From the NCBI RefSeq assembly GCF_900606115.1, contig NZ_UWPJ01000025.1:1-64000 (forward strand): a DNA stretch of 64,000 bases, read 5' to 3'. Of this stretch, positions 19,118 to 29,076 are shown piece by piece. The DNA comes from Pigmentiphaga humi (lineage in GTDB: Bacteria; Pseudomonadota; Gammaproteobacteria; Burkholderiales; Burkholderiaceae_B). The position numbers and the translations under genes are program-made. A model generated the notes under the pieces. It was not told where the DNA came from and did not search any database. It saw only the letters and a list, made by a program, of their open reading frames with translations. Positions within the stretch are counted from its first letter, which is position 1. Each line of letters opens with the position of its first letter.

Positions 19118-20887
19118 TTATTCCCCGCCCTGCGCCGCCGCGCCCTCGTTGAACTGCATCTTGTAGAGCGCGGCGTACAGCCCGTCGGCGGCCAGCAGGT
19201 CGGCATGGTGGCCCTGCTCGACGATGTGCCCCTGGTCCAGCACGACGATGCGGTCCGCGTTCTGCACCGTGGACAGCCGGTGCGCGATGACCAGGGTGGT
19301 GCGGCCCGCCATCAGCCGCTCCAGCGAGGCCTGGACCTGCCGCTCCGATTCATTGTCGAGCGCGGACGTCGCCTCGTCCAGAATCAGAATGGGGGCGTCC
19401 TTGATCAGCGCGCGGGCGATCGCCAGGCGCTGTCGCTGCCCGCCCGACAGCCGGGCGGCATTCTCGCCCACCTGGCTATGGATGCCCTGCGGCAGCGAAT
19501 CGACGAACTCCAGCAGGTTGGCGTCGGCCAATGCCTGGCGAATCGCCTGCTCGGACGGTTCGCTATTGGCGCCGTAGCCCACGTTGGCGGCGATGGTGTC
19601 GTCGAACAGCACCACGTCCTGGCTGACCAGCGAAATCGAATCGCGCAGGCTGGTCAGCGTCAGTTCATCGACGGGCACGCCGTCCACCCGTATCGTCCCC
19701 GCCGACGGCAGCGTGAACCGCGGCAGCATCGAGACCAGCGTGGTCTTGCCGCTGCCGGAACGGCCGATGAAGGCCACGGTCTGGCCCGGTGCCACCTCGA
19801 GCGAGATGTCGGCCAGGGTGTCCCGGCCCGCTTCGGGGAAGCGGTGGGACACGTGCTCGAATTCGATATGGCCGCGCACGGGCTGCGGCAGCGTGCGCGT
19901 GCCGGTATCGCTCTCGGGCAGCTCGTCCATCAGCGCGAACACGCTCTCGGCGGCAACCAGCATGCGCTGCATGGGACTGGCGATGTTGGCCAGGCGCTTG
20001 AGCGGATCGAGCATCTGGATCATCGCGGTGACGAAGGCCGCAAAACCGCCTACGGTAATCTGGTTGGCGCCGGACTGTCCCAGCGCCGTCGCCACCACGA
20101 CGGCCAGCGCCACCGCGGAGATGGCCTGGGTAATGGGCGCCGAGGCCGCCCCCGCCACGGTATTGCGCATGGCGAAGCGGCGCAGCCTGCCGCTGATATG
20201 GAAGAAGCGCTTTTCCTCGTGCTCATAGCCGCTGAACAGCTTGATCACCCGCTGCCCGTCGATCGCTTCGCTGACCACGCGGGTGAGCTCGGCGTTCATC
20301 ACGATGGTCTCGCGGTTGATGCCGCGGATGCGCCGGGCGATCGCCCGCATGATGAAGGTGGACAGCGGAAAGGCGATCAGCGCGATCAGCGTGAGCTGCC
20401 AGGACAGGTACAGCAGCACGCACACCAGCGATACGACGATCAGCGTCTCGCGCACCAGCACGGTGATGACCTCGGTCGCCAGCTGCATGACCGAGGCGGC
20501 GTCCGAGACGAAGCGATTGAGCAGCAGCGACGAGCCCATGCGCTTGAAATACGCGTCGGGCAGGCGCAGCAGGCGGTCGAACATGTCTATGCGCAGGTCG
20601 GCCAGGACGTGGTTGGCCGACCATGCCATCAGGTAGTCGCTCAGGAAGTTCATCACCCCGCGCACCAGGAAGATCCCGATGATGGCGAGCGGAATCATCC
20701 AGACGTAGTCCGGATTCTGACCGTTGAAGCCGCCGTCCAGCAGCGGCTTCATCAGTATCGCCAACAGCGGCTGGGAGGCGGCGACCCCGATCAGGAACAG
20801 CATGGCGAGCGCGAGCGCTTTCCAGTACTTGAGAACCCGCGTATAGACGCGGCGCCACAGGTCGGCGTTGACGGGATGGGAATTCAC
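19118..20887 (-). CDS. msbA: Lipid A export ATP-binding/permease protein MsbA
   Basis: A 589-residue half-transporter that flips lipid A-core across the inner membrane. Six membrane segments come first, then an ATPase domain with Walker A GRSGSGKTT, signature LSGGQRQRLAIARAL, Walker B ILILDEATSALD and the switch His in VIAHRLST. I place the start at GTG 20887, which has an AGGAAG site 9 bp upstream; ATGs at 20923 and 20935 are alternatives. It is divergent from the GT9-GT9-GT4-ligase operon, consistent with a shared LPS assembly locus. Confidence 0.93.
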   Translation of the reverse strand: MNSHPVNADLWRRVYTRVLKYWKALALAMLFLIGVAASQPLLAILMKPLLDGGFNGQNPDYVWMIPLAIIGIFLVRGVMNFLSDYLMAWSANHVLADLRIDMFDRLLRLPDAYFKRMGSSLLLNRFVSDAASVMQLATEVITVLVRETLIVVSLVCVLLYLSWQLTLIALIAFPLSTFIMRAIARRIRGINRETIVMNAELTRVVSEAIDGQRVIKLFSGYEHEEKRFFHISGRLRRFAMRNTVAGAASAPITQAISAVALAVVVATALGQSGANQITVGGFAAFVTAMIQMLDPLKRLANIASPMQRMLVAAESVFALMDELPESDTGTRTLPQPVRGHIEFEHVSHRFPEAGRDTLADISLEVAPGQTVAFIGRSGSGKTTLVSMLPRFTLPSAGTIRVDGVPVDELTLTSLRDSISLVSQDVVLFDDTIAANVGYGANSEPSEQAIRQALADANLLEFVDSLPQGIHSQVGENAARLSGGQRQRLAIARALIKDAPILILDEATSALDNESERQVQASLERLMAGRTTLVIAHRLSTVQNADRIVVLDQGHIVEQGHHADLLAADGLYAALYKMQFNEGAAAQGGE

Positions 20888-21009
20888 GCGGTGTTCTTCC
20901 TGGGCCAGCCCGGCATGCCGCATCGACACACCCATGGCCTCGTGGCCCGCATACAATACAGGGTTCCCGATTGTACGCGCAGCCGGCGCCAGCCCAACCG
21001 AACCCCTCC

Positions 21010-21969
21010 ATGTCATCCGCCGATCCCGTCTATGTCCGGCTGCCCAACTGGGTAGGCGATGCCTGCATGTGCCTGCCCGCCCTGCGCCTGCTCCAGCGTG
21101 CAGGCTGCCGGCTGGCCCTTTGCGGCCGCCCCTGGGCGCGCGACCTGCTGGCCGGCCTGGCGCCCGCCGGTTTCGTGGAACTGGGCCGCAGCTTCGGCGA
21201 AAACCGCCAGGCGCTGCGTCAGGCCGCTGCCGGCCAGCGCAACGTGCGCGGCCTGGTGTTCACCAATTCCCTGTCCAGCGCCGCGCTGTTCCGCCTGGCC
21301 GGCATCGCCGCCGCCGGCTACCGCGGCGACGGCCGCTCGCTGCTGCTGCGCTGGGCCCTTCCCAAGCCGCGCGAGGTCCACGAAGTGGAGGTGTTCTATC
21401 GCCTGGCCCACGCCACGCTGCTGCGCTGGCAGCCGGAACGCGAATTCCCGCCCGTTCCGGAAGCGCGCCTGGCGCTGCCCCTGACGCCGGCGCACCATGC
21501 CGCCGCCGCCCAAGTGCTGGCGCAGGCCGGCATGAACAGCCCTTTCGTGCTGCTGGCCCCGATCGCCACCGGTCTGCACCATGGCAAATCCAAGGCCTGG
21601 CCGCTGTTCGGCGAACTGGCGCGCACGCTGGCCGAACAGGGCGTCGCCTGCGTGGCCTGCCCGCCGCCGCACGAGATCGCCGAAACCCGCGACGCCGTGC
21701 CCGCCGCGACCCTGCTTCCGCCGCTGGGCCTGGGCGCCTTCGCGGCGCTGACCACGCGCGCCGGCGCGGTCGTCTGCAACGATTCGGGCACCTCCCACGT
21801 GGCGGCCGCCGCCGGCGCTCGCCAGGTCACGCTATTCGGCGTCACGCGCCGCGAGCGCACCGGCCCCTGGTCGCCCGATGCGGTATGCCTGGGCGCCGAG
21901 GGACAATGGCCGGCCCTGCCCGAAGTCCTCGGCGCCGTCCAGCGGCTGATGGCCGGCGCCGACTCATGA
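21010..21969 (+). CDS. GT9 heptosyltransferase, WaaF-like
   Basis: A 319-residue heptosyltransferase. The start MSSADPVYVRLPNWVGDACM carries the conserved N-W-(I/V)-GD motif of WaaF, and CNDSGTSHVAAAAGARQVTLFG is the donor-site block. WaaF adds the second inner-core heptose in the cytoplasm. It is the first of four genes joined by 4-nt ATGA overlaps, so the whole operon is translationally coupled. The exact linkage cannot be read from sequence. Confidence 0.88.
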   Translation: MSSADPVYVRLPNWVGDACMCLPALRLLQRAGCRLALCGRPWARDLLAGLAPAGFVELGRSFGENRQALRQAAAGQRNVRGLVFTNSLSSAALFRLAGIAAAGYRGDGRSLLLRWALPKPREVHEVEVFYRLAHATLLRWQPEREFPPVPEARLALPLTPAHHAAAAQVLAQAGMNSPFVLLAPIATGLHHGKSKAWPLFGELARTLAEQGVACVACPPPHEIAETRDAVPAATLLPPLGLGAFAALTTRAGAVVCNDSGTSHVAAAAGARQVTLFGVTRRERTGPWSPDAVCLGAEGQWPALPEVLGAVQRLMAGADS

Positions 21970-23123
21970 ACGCCATGCTTGCAGCCCCTCCCAGGCAAGT
22001 GCTGGTCATCGCCCTCAGGTATCTGGGCGACGTGCTGCTGACCACCGCGCTGCCCCACGCCTTGCGCGCCCATTACCCCGGCTGCCAGATCGACATGCTG
22101 GTCTTTCGCGGCACCGAGGGCATGCTGCAGAACAATCCCGACATACGCGAGGTATTCACGATCGCCGAGCGGCCCAAGCGCGAGGAAATGCGCGCCATGC
22201 TGCGGCGCCTCTGGCGGCGCTACGACGTCGCGCTGGTGCCCCAGCCGGGCGACAAGCCCCATCTGTTCGGACTGACGTCCGCGCGCCTGCGGCTCGGGCT
22301 CGTGCCGCCCCATGCCAGCCATGCCTGGTGGAAGCGGTTGTCGCTGCGCCGTCCGCTGCTGGTCGACGAACAGGCGCACCGCATCCACGAGAACGAGCGC
22401 GTGGCCGCCCTGCTCGGCATCGCGTCCGCGCGCACCGTCGTCCCGCCCACCGCGCACACCGCCGTGCACGCCTGGCCCGCGCGCCTGACCGGTGCCGGTC
22501 CCGCGGCGGCTTTCGACATCCTGCGGCCCTTCGCCATCGTTCACCCTTCGCCGCGGTGGCACTACAAGCGCTGGCATGCCGAGGGATGGCGCGCGCTGGT
22601 GGCCGCGCTGCAGCACCAGGGACTGCAAGTGCTGCTCAGCGGCGGGCCGGGCGCGGCCGAGGCCGGCTATCTCGACGAACTCATGGACGGGCTCGATGCC
22701 CGGGAGCGCGCCGGCGTGCTGCGTATCCACGGCCGCCTCAGCCTCGCCGAACTGGCCGACCTGCTGCGCCATGCCAGCCTCTATGTCGGCCCCGACACCG
22801 CCACGACCCACCTGGCGGCCACGTGCGGCACACCGACGCTGGCGCTGTTCGGCCCCACCGATCCATGCCAGTGGGGCCCGAGCCCCGCCGCCGGCCTCGA
22901 CCAGCCGTGGCTCAAGTCGGCGCCGCGCCAGGTACGCGGCAACGTCGTCATGCTGCAGCATGCCTCCAAACCCTGCATCCCGTGCCGCAACGAGGGCTGC
23001 GACCGCCATCACGCCAGCCGCAGCGCCTGCCTGGACGAGCTTCCCGCCGGCACCGTCGTAGCGGAAGCCCTGCGCCTGCTTCCCGCCCCGGCAGCGGACG
23101 CGGCCACGGAGGCAGCCGTATGA
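21966..23123 (+). CDS. GT9 heptosyltransferase, WaaQ-like
   Basis: A 385-residue GT9 enzyme with the start motif VLVIALRYLGDVLLTTAL and the donor block YVGPDTATTHLAATCGTPTLALFGPTDP. A Cys-rich segment KPCIPCRNEGCDRHHASRSAC near residue 340 is typical of the WaaQ/RfaQ heptosyltransferase III branch. It overlaps both neighbours by 4 nt. It probably adds a side-branch heptose to the LPS inner core. Confidence 0.86.
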   Translation: MNAMLAAPPRQVLVIALRYLGDVLLTTALPHALRAHYPGCQIDMLVFRGTEGMLQNNPDIREVFTIAERPKREEMRAMLRRLWRRYDVALVPQPGDKPHLFGLTSARLRLGLVPPHASHAWWKRLSLRRPLLVDEQAHRIHENERVAALLGIASARTVVPPTAHTAVHAWPARLTGAGPAAAFDILRPFAIVHPSPRWHYKRWHAEGWRALVAALQHQGLQVLLSGGPGAAEAGYLDELMDGLDARERAGVLRIHGRLSLAELADLLRHASLYVGPDTATTHLAATCGTPTLALFGPTDPCQWGPSPAAGLDQPWLKSAPRQVRGNVVMLQHASKPCIPCRNEGCDRHHASRSACLDELPAGTVVAEALRLLPAPAADAATEAAV

Positions 23124-24196
23124 AGCTGGGCATCGCCTGCCACCGCTTCGGCTACGGTGGCGGGATGGAGCGCTACACCATGGACCTGGTCAAGGGCCTG
23201 CGCGAACTCGGCATCCGGCCGGTGGTCTTCGCGCGCAGCTTCGACACCGCCATCCCCGAGTACCAGTCGATCGAACCGGTGCGCATCGCCGTCTGGGCGC
23301 TGCCCGGCAAGGTCCGCGACCATTATGTCTCCGCGCGAGTCCGGGCGCTGAAGGCGCGCCACGGCGTGGACGTGCTTATCGGGTGCAGCCGCACCGTTGC
23401 TTCCGACATCGCCATTTGCGGCGGCACCCACCTGGGGCATCTGCGGCATGCCGGGCGCCCGGCCACGCGCTGGGATCGCTGGCAAGTGGCGCTGGAGCGC
23501 GCGCACTACGCCCATGCCCATGTCGTGGTGGCGCACTCGCAGTTGATGGCGGACGAATTGCGGCGCTTCTACGGCGTGCCCGACGAGCGCCTGCAAGTGC
23601 TGTATCCGCCGGTCGACCCGGGCACGTTCTGCCCCGTGGACGGCGAAAAGCGCGCGGCGCTGCGCCGCGCGCTGGCCATCCCCGACGGCACGGTCGCCTT
23701 CCTGTTCCCGTCCACCGGGCACGAACGCAAGGGCTATCCTCTGCTGGAGGCCTGCTTTGCCGCCAGCGAACTGCCGGTATCGCTGCTGGTGGCCGGCCGC
23801 CCGGTGGAGTCGCAGTCGCCGCGCATCCGCTACATCGGCTACCGGCAAGACCTCCACGATTGCTACCGGGCGGTCGACTTCACCATCCTGGCATCACGCT
23901 ACGAGCCCTTCGGGCTGGTGGGGCCGGAATCGGTGCTGTGCGGCACCCCGACCGTGCTGCCCCGCGGCATAGGCAGCACCGAAACCTTGTCCGCCGACGC
24001 CTGCCTGGGCTTCGACGTCGATCGCCCCGACTCGCTGGCCGATGCGGTCTCGCAGGCCGTGGCGCGCGTGCGCCAGAGCCGGGCCCGCCTGGTCCAACCG
24101 CTGGATCACCTGAACTACCTTCCCGGCGTCCGTGCCCACGTCGAAGCGCTGCTGGCGCGCTGGCAGGCCGTGCCGCCCCTGTCCCGAGCCCAATGA
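23120..24196 (+). CDS. GT4 family glycosyltransferase (LPS core)
   Basis: A 358-residue GT-B fold transferase. The N-terminal GYGGGMERYTMDL loop and the C-terminal E-x7-E motif in SRYEPFGLVGPESVLCGTP are characteristic of GT4 retaining enzymes such as WaaG. WaaG-like enzymes add glucose or a related hexose to heptose II of the core. Start and stop overlap the neighbours by 4 nt. The donor sugar (glucose, glucosamine or other) is not determinable here. Confidence 0.87.
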   Translation: MKLGIACHRFGYGGGMERYTMDLVKGLRELGIRPVVFARSFDTAIPEYQSIEPVRIAVWALPGKVRDHYVSARVRALKARHGVDVLIGCSRTVASDIAICGGTHLGHLRHAGRPATRWDRWQVALERAHYAHAHVVVAHSQLMADELRRFYGVPDERLQVLYPPVDPGTFCPVDGEKRAALRRALAIPDGTVAFLFPSTGHERKGYPLLEACFAASELPVSLLVAGRPVESQSPRIRYIGYRQDLHDCYRAVDFTILASRYEPFGLVGPESVLCGTPTVLPRGIGSTETLSADACLGFDVDRPDSLADAVSQAVARVRQSRARLVQPLDHLNYLPGVRAHVEALLARWQAVPPLSRAQ

Positions 24197-25503
24197 CCCG
24201 CATCGCACTGGATACCTCCCCCCACCTGCTTCCTTCCGCCCTGCTCTGGCTCGCGGCCTGCGCCGCGGCCCTGCAGCCCGCCCTGGCGCTATGGGTGCGC
24301 GGCAGCGCGAACGCGCTGATGTTCCTGCTGGTGCTGCTGGCCATCGCCGCCACCGCCTGGCGCGGCCGGCTGCCGCCCGCGTCCCGGTTCGGCGCGACCG
24401 TCCGGCAGTGGTGGCTGCTGTGCGCCGCCCTCGCCCTGCCCTTCGTTGCCGCCTGCCTGAGCACGCTCGCCGCCGGCATGCGGACGCCGCAAGTCCTGCA
24501 GCAGCTCAGCGTGCTCGATACGCCATTGCGGCTCGCCCTGTTCGCCCCGGTCCTGTGGCTGCTGCTGCAAGTCCCGGCGCGCTGGCTGCGGCAATTCCAA
24601 TGGGGATGCGTAGCCGGGGCACTGGCTGCCGCGCTGATCCTGCACCGGCAGATCGGCCTGTCCGAAGACGGACGCCCGACGCAGATCCTGTTTTCCAACC
24701 TGCTGCCATTCACCAATATCGCGCTGCTGCTGGGACTGCTCTCCCTGCTGTCGATAGGCTGGTCGCGGCGGGCCGCCCTGGCCGGCAAGCTCGCGATTGC
24801 GCTGAAGCTGCTGGGCGCGGCTGCCGGTTTCTACGTTTCGTATGCGTCCGGCGCGCGCGGCAGCTGGGTAGCGCTGATGGCCGTCGTTCCCGTCCTGGTC
24901 TGCCTGGCGCCCGTGCGCCTGGGCGCCAAGGTGCTCGCCGCCGTCCTGCTGGCCGGCGCGCTCGCGGCGGTCTACTACTCCAGCGAAAGGGTCCAGCAAC
25001 GGATCGACGAAGTGCGCACCGAAATCGTCGATTATCAGGCGGGGCGTGGACTGGACAGTTCCGTGGGCAACCGCCTCCAGCTCTGGGGCGCGGCATGGCG
25101 AGCCTTCGAATCCCATCCGCTGCTGGGCGTCAGCCGGCAAGGCTACGCCGCGGCCATGAAGGAAGCGGCCCAGGCGGGCGTCATCACGCAGGAGGCCTCC
25201 GGATTCCGGCATTCCCACAACGAGTTCATGTACAACCTGGCCACGCTGGGCGCGCTGGGCGGCCTGGGCATGCTTGCGGTCTACCTGGCGCCCGCCTGGG
25301 TATTCCTGCGCGCCGCGCGCCGCGGCACGCGGGCCCAGCGGGTGGCGGCCGCCATGGGCCTGGTGCTGGCCGTGGGCTTCCTGGCCTCCGGCCTGACCGA
25401 GGTCATGTTCGCCATGTCGCTGGTCGCGGCTTTCTACGGCGTCATGACCGCGCTGCTGGTGGCGCTGGCGGTACGCCCCGAGCAGCCCCGGAGCCCGGCA
25501 TGA
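24193..25503 (+). CDS. O-antigen ligase (WaaL/Wzy_C type)
   Basis: A 436-residue polytopic membrane protein with about twelve hydrophobic segments. The Wzy_C-type motif YASGARGSW (about residue 217) and a large periplasmic loop ending FRHSHNEFMYNLATLG are the conserved features of O-antigen ligases, which join undecaprenyl-linked polysaccharide to lipid A-core. It is the last gene of the coupled LPS operon, ending 9 bp before the convergent dnaE stop. A Wzy polymerase is the alternative, but the core-gene context favours a ligase. Confidence 0.83.
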   Translation: MTRIALDTSPHLLPSALLWLAACAAALQPALALWVRGSANALMFLLVLLAIAATAWRGRLPPASRFGATVRQWWLLCAALALPFVAACLSTLAAGMRTPQVLQQLSVLDTPLRLALFAPVLWLLLQVPARWLRQFQWGCVAGALAAALILHRQIGLSEDGRPTQILFSNLLPFTNIALLLGLLSLLSIGWSRRAALAGKLAIALKLLGAAAGFYVSYASGARGSWVALMAVVPVLVCLAPVRLGAKVLAAVLLAGALAAVYYSSERVQQRIDEVRTEIVDYQAGRGLDSSVGNRLQLWGAAWRAFESHPLLGVSRQGYAAAMKEAAQAGVITQEASGFRHSHNEFMYNLATLGALGGLGMLAVYLAPAWVFLRAARRGTRAQRVAAAMGLVLAVGFLASGLTEVMFAMSLVAAFYGVMTALLVALAVRPEQPRSPA

Positions 25504-25512
25504 CTCCCGGCC

Positions 25513-28500
25513 TCAATACTCCAGGCCCACGTCCGTAGGCTGCCCGGTCAGCTTGGCCAGCTGCTGCAACAGCACCTCGGGCACGCGCACCCGCCAGTCT
25601 TCGCTCAGCCGCACCACGCAGCGCGCATCGCCGCTGTTGTAGACGATCTCGACCGGCGTGCCCGGGAAGCCATTCTCCGGATCGGCCCGGTGGGGATTGA
25701 GCACCTCACGCAGCGACCCGGCATGCGCGTTGCCGTTCAGGCGGATGGACAAGGCGCGCGCCTTGGACTCGCGCGCCATCTGCAGGTCGTAGAGATCGTC
25801 CGCGACGATGCGCATGCCGCCCGAGTACTCGTCGTTGCTGACCTTGCCCGACACGATCAGCAACTGGTCTTCGCGCAGGCGCGCGCGGTGCCGTTCGTAC
25901 AGCTCGTTGAACACCGAGATCTCGACCTGCGCCGAACCGTCGTCGAGCACGGCGAACACCATCTTGCCGCGCCGGGTCATCTGGGTGCGGACGGCGGACA
26001 GGATGCCGGCCATCCATTGCAGGTCGCGGCTGGGCTGCAGATTGGCCAGCGGGCCGCGCACGAAGCGCCGCACCTCGGTGCGGTAGGCATCGAACAAATG
26101 GCCGCTGAAGTAGAAGCCCAGCGCGGTCTTCTCCTGGGCCAGGCGCTCGCGCTCGTCCCAGGGCTCGACGTCGGCCAGGTCGCCGGAGAGGTCGGCATGG
26201 TCGTCGCCGCCGAACAGCGAGACCTGGCTGGCGGCGCGCGCCGCCTGTTCGGCCGCATCCATCGCCGTGCCCAGCGTCGCCAGCAGCGCGGCGCGGTTGT
26301 CGGCCAGCGTGTCGAAGGCGCCCGCCTTGATCAGCGCCTCGATGGCGCGGCGGTTGACCTGGTGGCGGTCGATGCGGCGGCAGAAGTCGAACAGGTCGGT
26401 GAACGGACCCTTGTCGGTGCGGGCGCGGATGATTTCCTCGACCGCGTTCTGGCCCGTGCCCTTGACCGCGCCCAGGCCGTAGCGGATCGTGCGCGGCGGC
26501 TGGCCGCGCGAGGAATATTCGTCCAGCACCGGTTCGAAGCGGTAGCCCGACAGGTTGACGTCCGGCGGCAGCACCTTGACCTTGTTGGCCACGGTGTCGG
26601 CCCAGAAAATCTGGACCTTGTCGGTGTCGTCCATGTCGGACGACATGGTGGCGGCCATGAATTCGGCCGGATGGTGCGCCTTGAGCCAGGCCGTCTGGTA
26701 GGCGATCAGCGCGTAGGCCGCGGTGTGCGACTTGTTGAAGCCGTATTCCGCGAACTTCTCCATCAGGTTGAACAGCGTGACCGCGATATCGGGGTCGTAG
26801 CCCTTCTTGACCGCGCCCGACTCGAAGATCTCGCGGTGCTTGGCCATTTCCTCGGGCTTTTTCTTGCCCATGGCCCGCCGCAGCATGTCGGCGCCGCCCA
26901 GCGTGTAGCCGCCGATGATCTGCGAGATCAGCATCACCTGTTCCTGGTAGACGATGACCCCGTAGGTGCTCTTGAGGACCGCCTCCAGGTCGGAGTGGAA
27001 ATATTCCGCCTTGGCGCGGCCGTGCTTGCGGTTGACGAAGTCGTCCACCATGCCCGAGCCCAGCGGGCCCGGCCGGTACAGCGCCAGCACGGCGATGATG
27101 TCTTCGAAGTTGCTGGGCTTGAGCTTCTTGAGCAGCTCTTTCATGCCGCGCGATTCCAGCTGGAACACCGAGGTGGTGTTGCCGTCGCTGAGCAGCTTGT
27201 AGGACTCGAGATCGTCCAGCGGCAACTCCATCACGTCGAAGCCGCGCATGCCCTCGTTGAAATCGCGCACATAGCGCACGGCCCAGTCGAGAATGGTCAG
27301 GTTGCGCAGGCCCAGGAAGTCGAACTTCACCAGGCCCACGGCCTCCACGTCGTCCTTGTCGAACTGCGAGACGGCGATATGGCTCTGCCCGGGCTGGCAG
27401 TACAACGGGCAGAAATCGGTCAGCTTGCCGGGAGCGATCAGCACGCCCCCGGCGTGCATGCCGATGTTGCGGGTCAGGCCCTCGAGCGGCTGGGCCAGGT
27501 CGATCAGCGCGTGCGCTTCCTCGTCGTTGTCGTAGCGCTCTTTGAAGACGGGCTCTTCCTTGAGCGCTCGCTCCAGGCTCCACGGGTCGGCCGGCGAATG
27601 CGGGATGATCTTGGACAGGCCGTCGCAGAACAGGTAGGGCAGGTCCAGCACCCGGCCCGCGTCGCGGATCACCGCCTTGGCGCCCAGCGTACCGAAGGTC
27701 GCGATCTGGCTCACGGCATCGCGGCCGTACTTCTGCTTGACGTACTCGATGACCTTGTCGCGGTTGTCCTGGCAGAAATCGATATCGAAGTCGGGCATGG
27801 ACACCCGCTCCGGGTTCAGGAAGCGCTCGAACAGCAAGTCGTAGCGGATCGGATCGATGTCGGTAATGCCCAGGCTGAAGGCCACCAGCGAGCCGGCGCC
27901 CGAACCCCGGCCCGGCCCCACCGGTACGCCGTTGTTCTTGCCCCAGTTGATGAAGTCCTGCACGATCAGGAAGTAGCCGGGAAAGCCCATGTCGATAATG
28001 GTCTGGCATTCCGTGTCCAGGCGCTGGCTGTATTCCTCCCAGTGCCCGGCGCGCTCGGCCTCGTCGGGAAAGAGCTGCGCCATGCGCCGCTCCAGACCCT
28101 CTTTCGAAAGCTGCACCAGGTATTCGGCCAGCGTCACGCCCTCGGGCGTGGGGAAATTGGGCAGCTTGGGATTGCCCAGTTCCAGCGTCAGGTTGCAGCG
28201 CATGGCGATGGCCACGCTATTGGCCAGGGCCGAAGGCACGTCGACGAAACGCTCGGCCATCTCCTGGGAAGACAGCAGGTATTGCTCTTCCGTGTAGAGG
28301 CGCTGGCGCCGCGGATTGGCCAGGATCTCGCCCTCGGCGATGCAGACGCGGGCCTCGTGCGCGCGGAAATCGTCGCGCTCGAGGAACTGCACCGGATGCG
28401 TGGCCACCACCGGCGCGCCGCACTCGGCCGCCAGCCTCATCGCGGCCTGCACATAGGTTTCGTCGCCCTCGCGGCCGGCGCGCTGCAGTTCGATGTAATA

Positions 28501-29004
28501 ACTGCCGGGAAACACCGCCATCCAGTGGCGCGCGGCAGCCAGCGCCGCGTCGTGGCTGCCGGCCTCGAGCGACTGGCCGACGTCGCCCTGCCGCCCGCCC
28601 GACAGCGCGATCAGGCCGGCGCCGTAGGTCGCCAGCCACTCCGGCCGGATCTCGCCCCGGCCGCGATACTGGTTGACCAGGAACGCCTGGGTCAATAGCT
28701 CGCACAGATTCAGGTAGCCGGCGCGATCGCGCACCAGCAGCAGCATCCGATAGGGCTTGTCGCGGTCGGCGTCGTTGGACACCCAGACGTCGCAGCCCGC
28801 GATCGCCTTGATCCCCTTGCCCCGCGCCGCCTTGTAGAACTTGATCAGGCCGAACAGGTTGGAAAGATCGGTCAGCGCGACGGCCGGCTGCTCCAGCGCG
28901 ACCACGCGCTTGACCAGATCGGGGATGCGGACGATGCCGTCGGACACCGAAAACTCGGAGTGGACGCGCAAATGGACGAAGGCGGGGGAAGCGGACTGGG
29001 ACAT
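25513..29004 (-). CDS. dnaE: DNA polymerase III alpha subunit
   Basis: A 1163-residue replicative polymerase, close to the usual 1160. The N-terminal PHP domain begins VHLRVHSEFSVSDG; the catalytic Asp pair lies in PDFDIDFCQDNR, and the third acid in VKFDFLGLRNLT. Tandem HhH, OB and C-terminal domains follow. Two in-frame ATGs (29004 and 29013) are possible; the second has a GGGG upstream and would add three residues. The rightward open frame opposite it (25690-28698) is a coding shadow. Confidence 0.97.
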   Translation of the reverse strand: MSQSASPAFVHLRVHSEFSVSDGIVRIPDLVKRVVALEQPAVALTDLSNLFGLIKFYKAARGKGIKAIAGCDVWVSNDADRDKPYRMLLLVRDRAGYLNLCELLTQAFLVNQYRGRGEIRPEWLATYGAGLIALSGGRQGDVGQSLEAGSHDAALAAARHWMAVFPGSYYIELQRAGREGDETYVQAAMRLAAECGAPVVATHPVQFLERDDFRAHEARVCIAEGEILANPRRQRLYTEEQYLLSSQEMAERFVDVPSALANSVAIAMRCNLTLELGNPKLPNFPTPEGVTLAEYLVQLSKEGLERRMAQLFPDEAERAGHWEEYSQRLDTECQTIIDMGFPGYFLIVQDFINWGKNNGVPVGPGRGSGAGSLVAFSLGITDIDPIRYDLLFERFLNPERVSMPDFDIDFCQDNRDKVIEYVKQKYGRDAVSQIATFGTLGAKAVIRDAGRVLDLPYLFCDGLSKIIPHSPADPWSLERALKEEPVFKERYDNDEEAHALIDLAQPLEGLTRNIGMHAGGVLIAPGKLTDFCPLYCQPGQSHIAVSQFDKDDVEAVGLVKFDFLGLRNLTILDWAVRYVRDFNEGMRGFDVMELPLDDLESYKLLSDGNTTSVFQLESRGMKELLKKLKPSNFEDIIAVLALYRPGPLGSGMVDDFVNRKHGRAKAEYFHSDLEAVLKSTYGVIVYQEQVMLISQIIGGYTLGGADMLRRAMGKKKPEEMAKHREIFESGAVKKGYDPDIAVTLFNLMEKFAEYGFNKSHTAAYALIAYQTAWLKAHHPAEFMAATMSSDMDDTDKVQIFWADTVANKVKVLPPDVNLSGYRFEPVLDEYSSRGQPPRTIRYGLGAVKGTGQNAVEEIIRARTDKGPFTDLFDFCRRIDRHQVNRRAIEALIKAGAFDTLADNRAALLATLGTAMDAAEQAARAASQVSLFGGDDHADLSGDLADVEPWDERERLAQEKTALGFYFSGHLFDAYRTEVRRFVRGPLANLQPSRDLQWMAGILSAVRTQMTRRGKMVFAVLDDGSAQVEISVFNELYERHRARLREDQLLIVSGKVSNDEYSGGMRIVADDLYDLQMARESKARALSIRLNGNAHAGSLREVLNPHRADPENGFPGTPVEIVYNSGDARCVVRLSEDWRVRVPEVLLQQLAKLTGQPTDVGLEY

Positions 29005-29076
29005 GGGGAGCATTTTAGCCCCGATGCCAGCCGGCACGATGGCTGTAACAATCGGCCGGACATGTCCCGCATCAGG

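Noticed and set aside
25690-28698. 1002-residue open frame opposite dnaE, and similar long frames opposite other genes (such as 51979-55434 and 37749-41039)
   Set aside because: They lie antisense to well-supported genes and have His/Gln/Arg/Ala-rich composition. High third-position G+C removes stop codons on the other strand.
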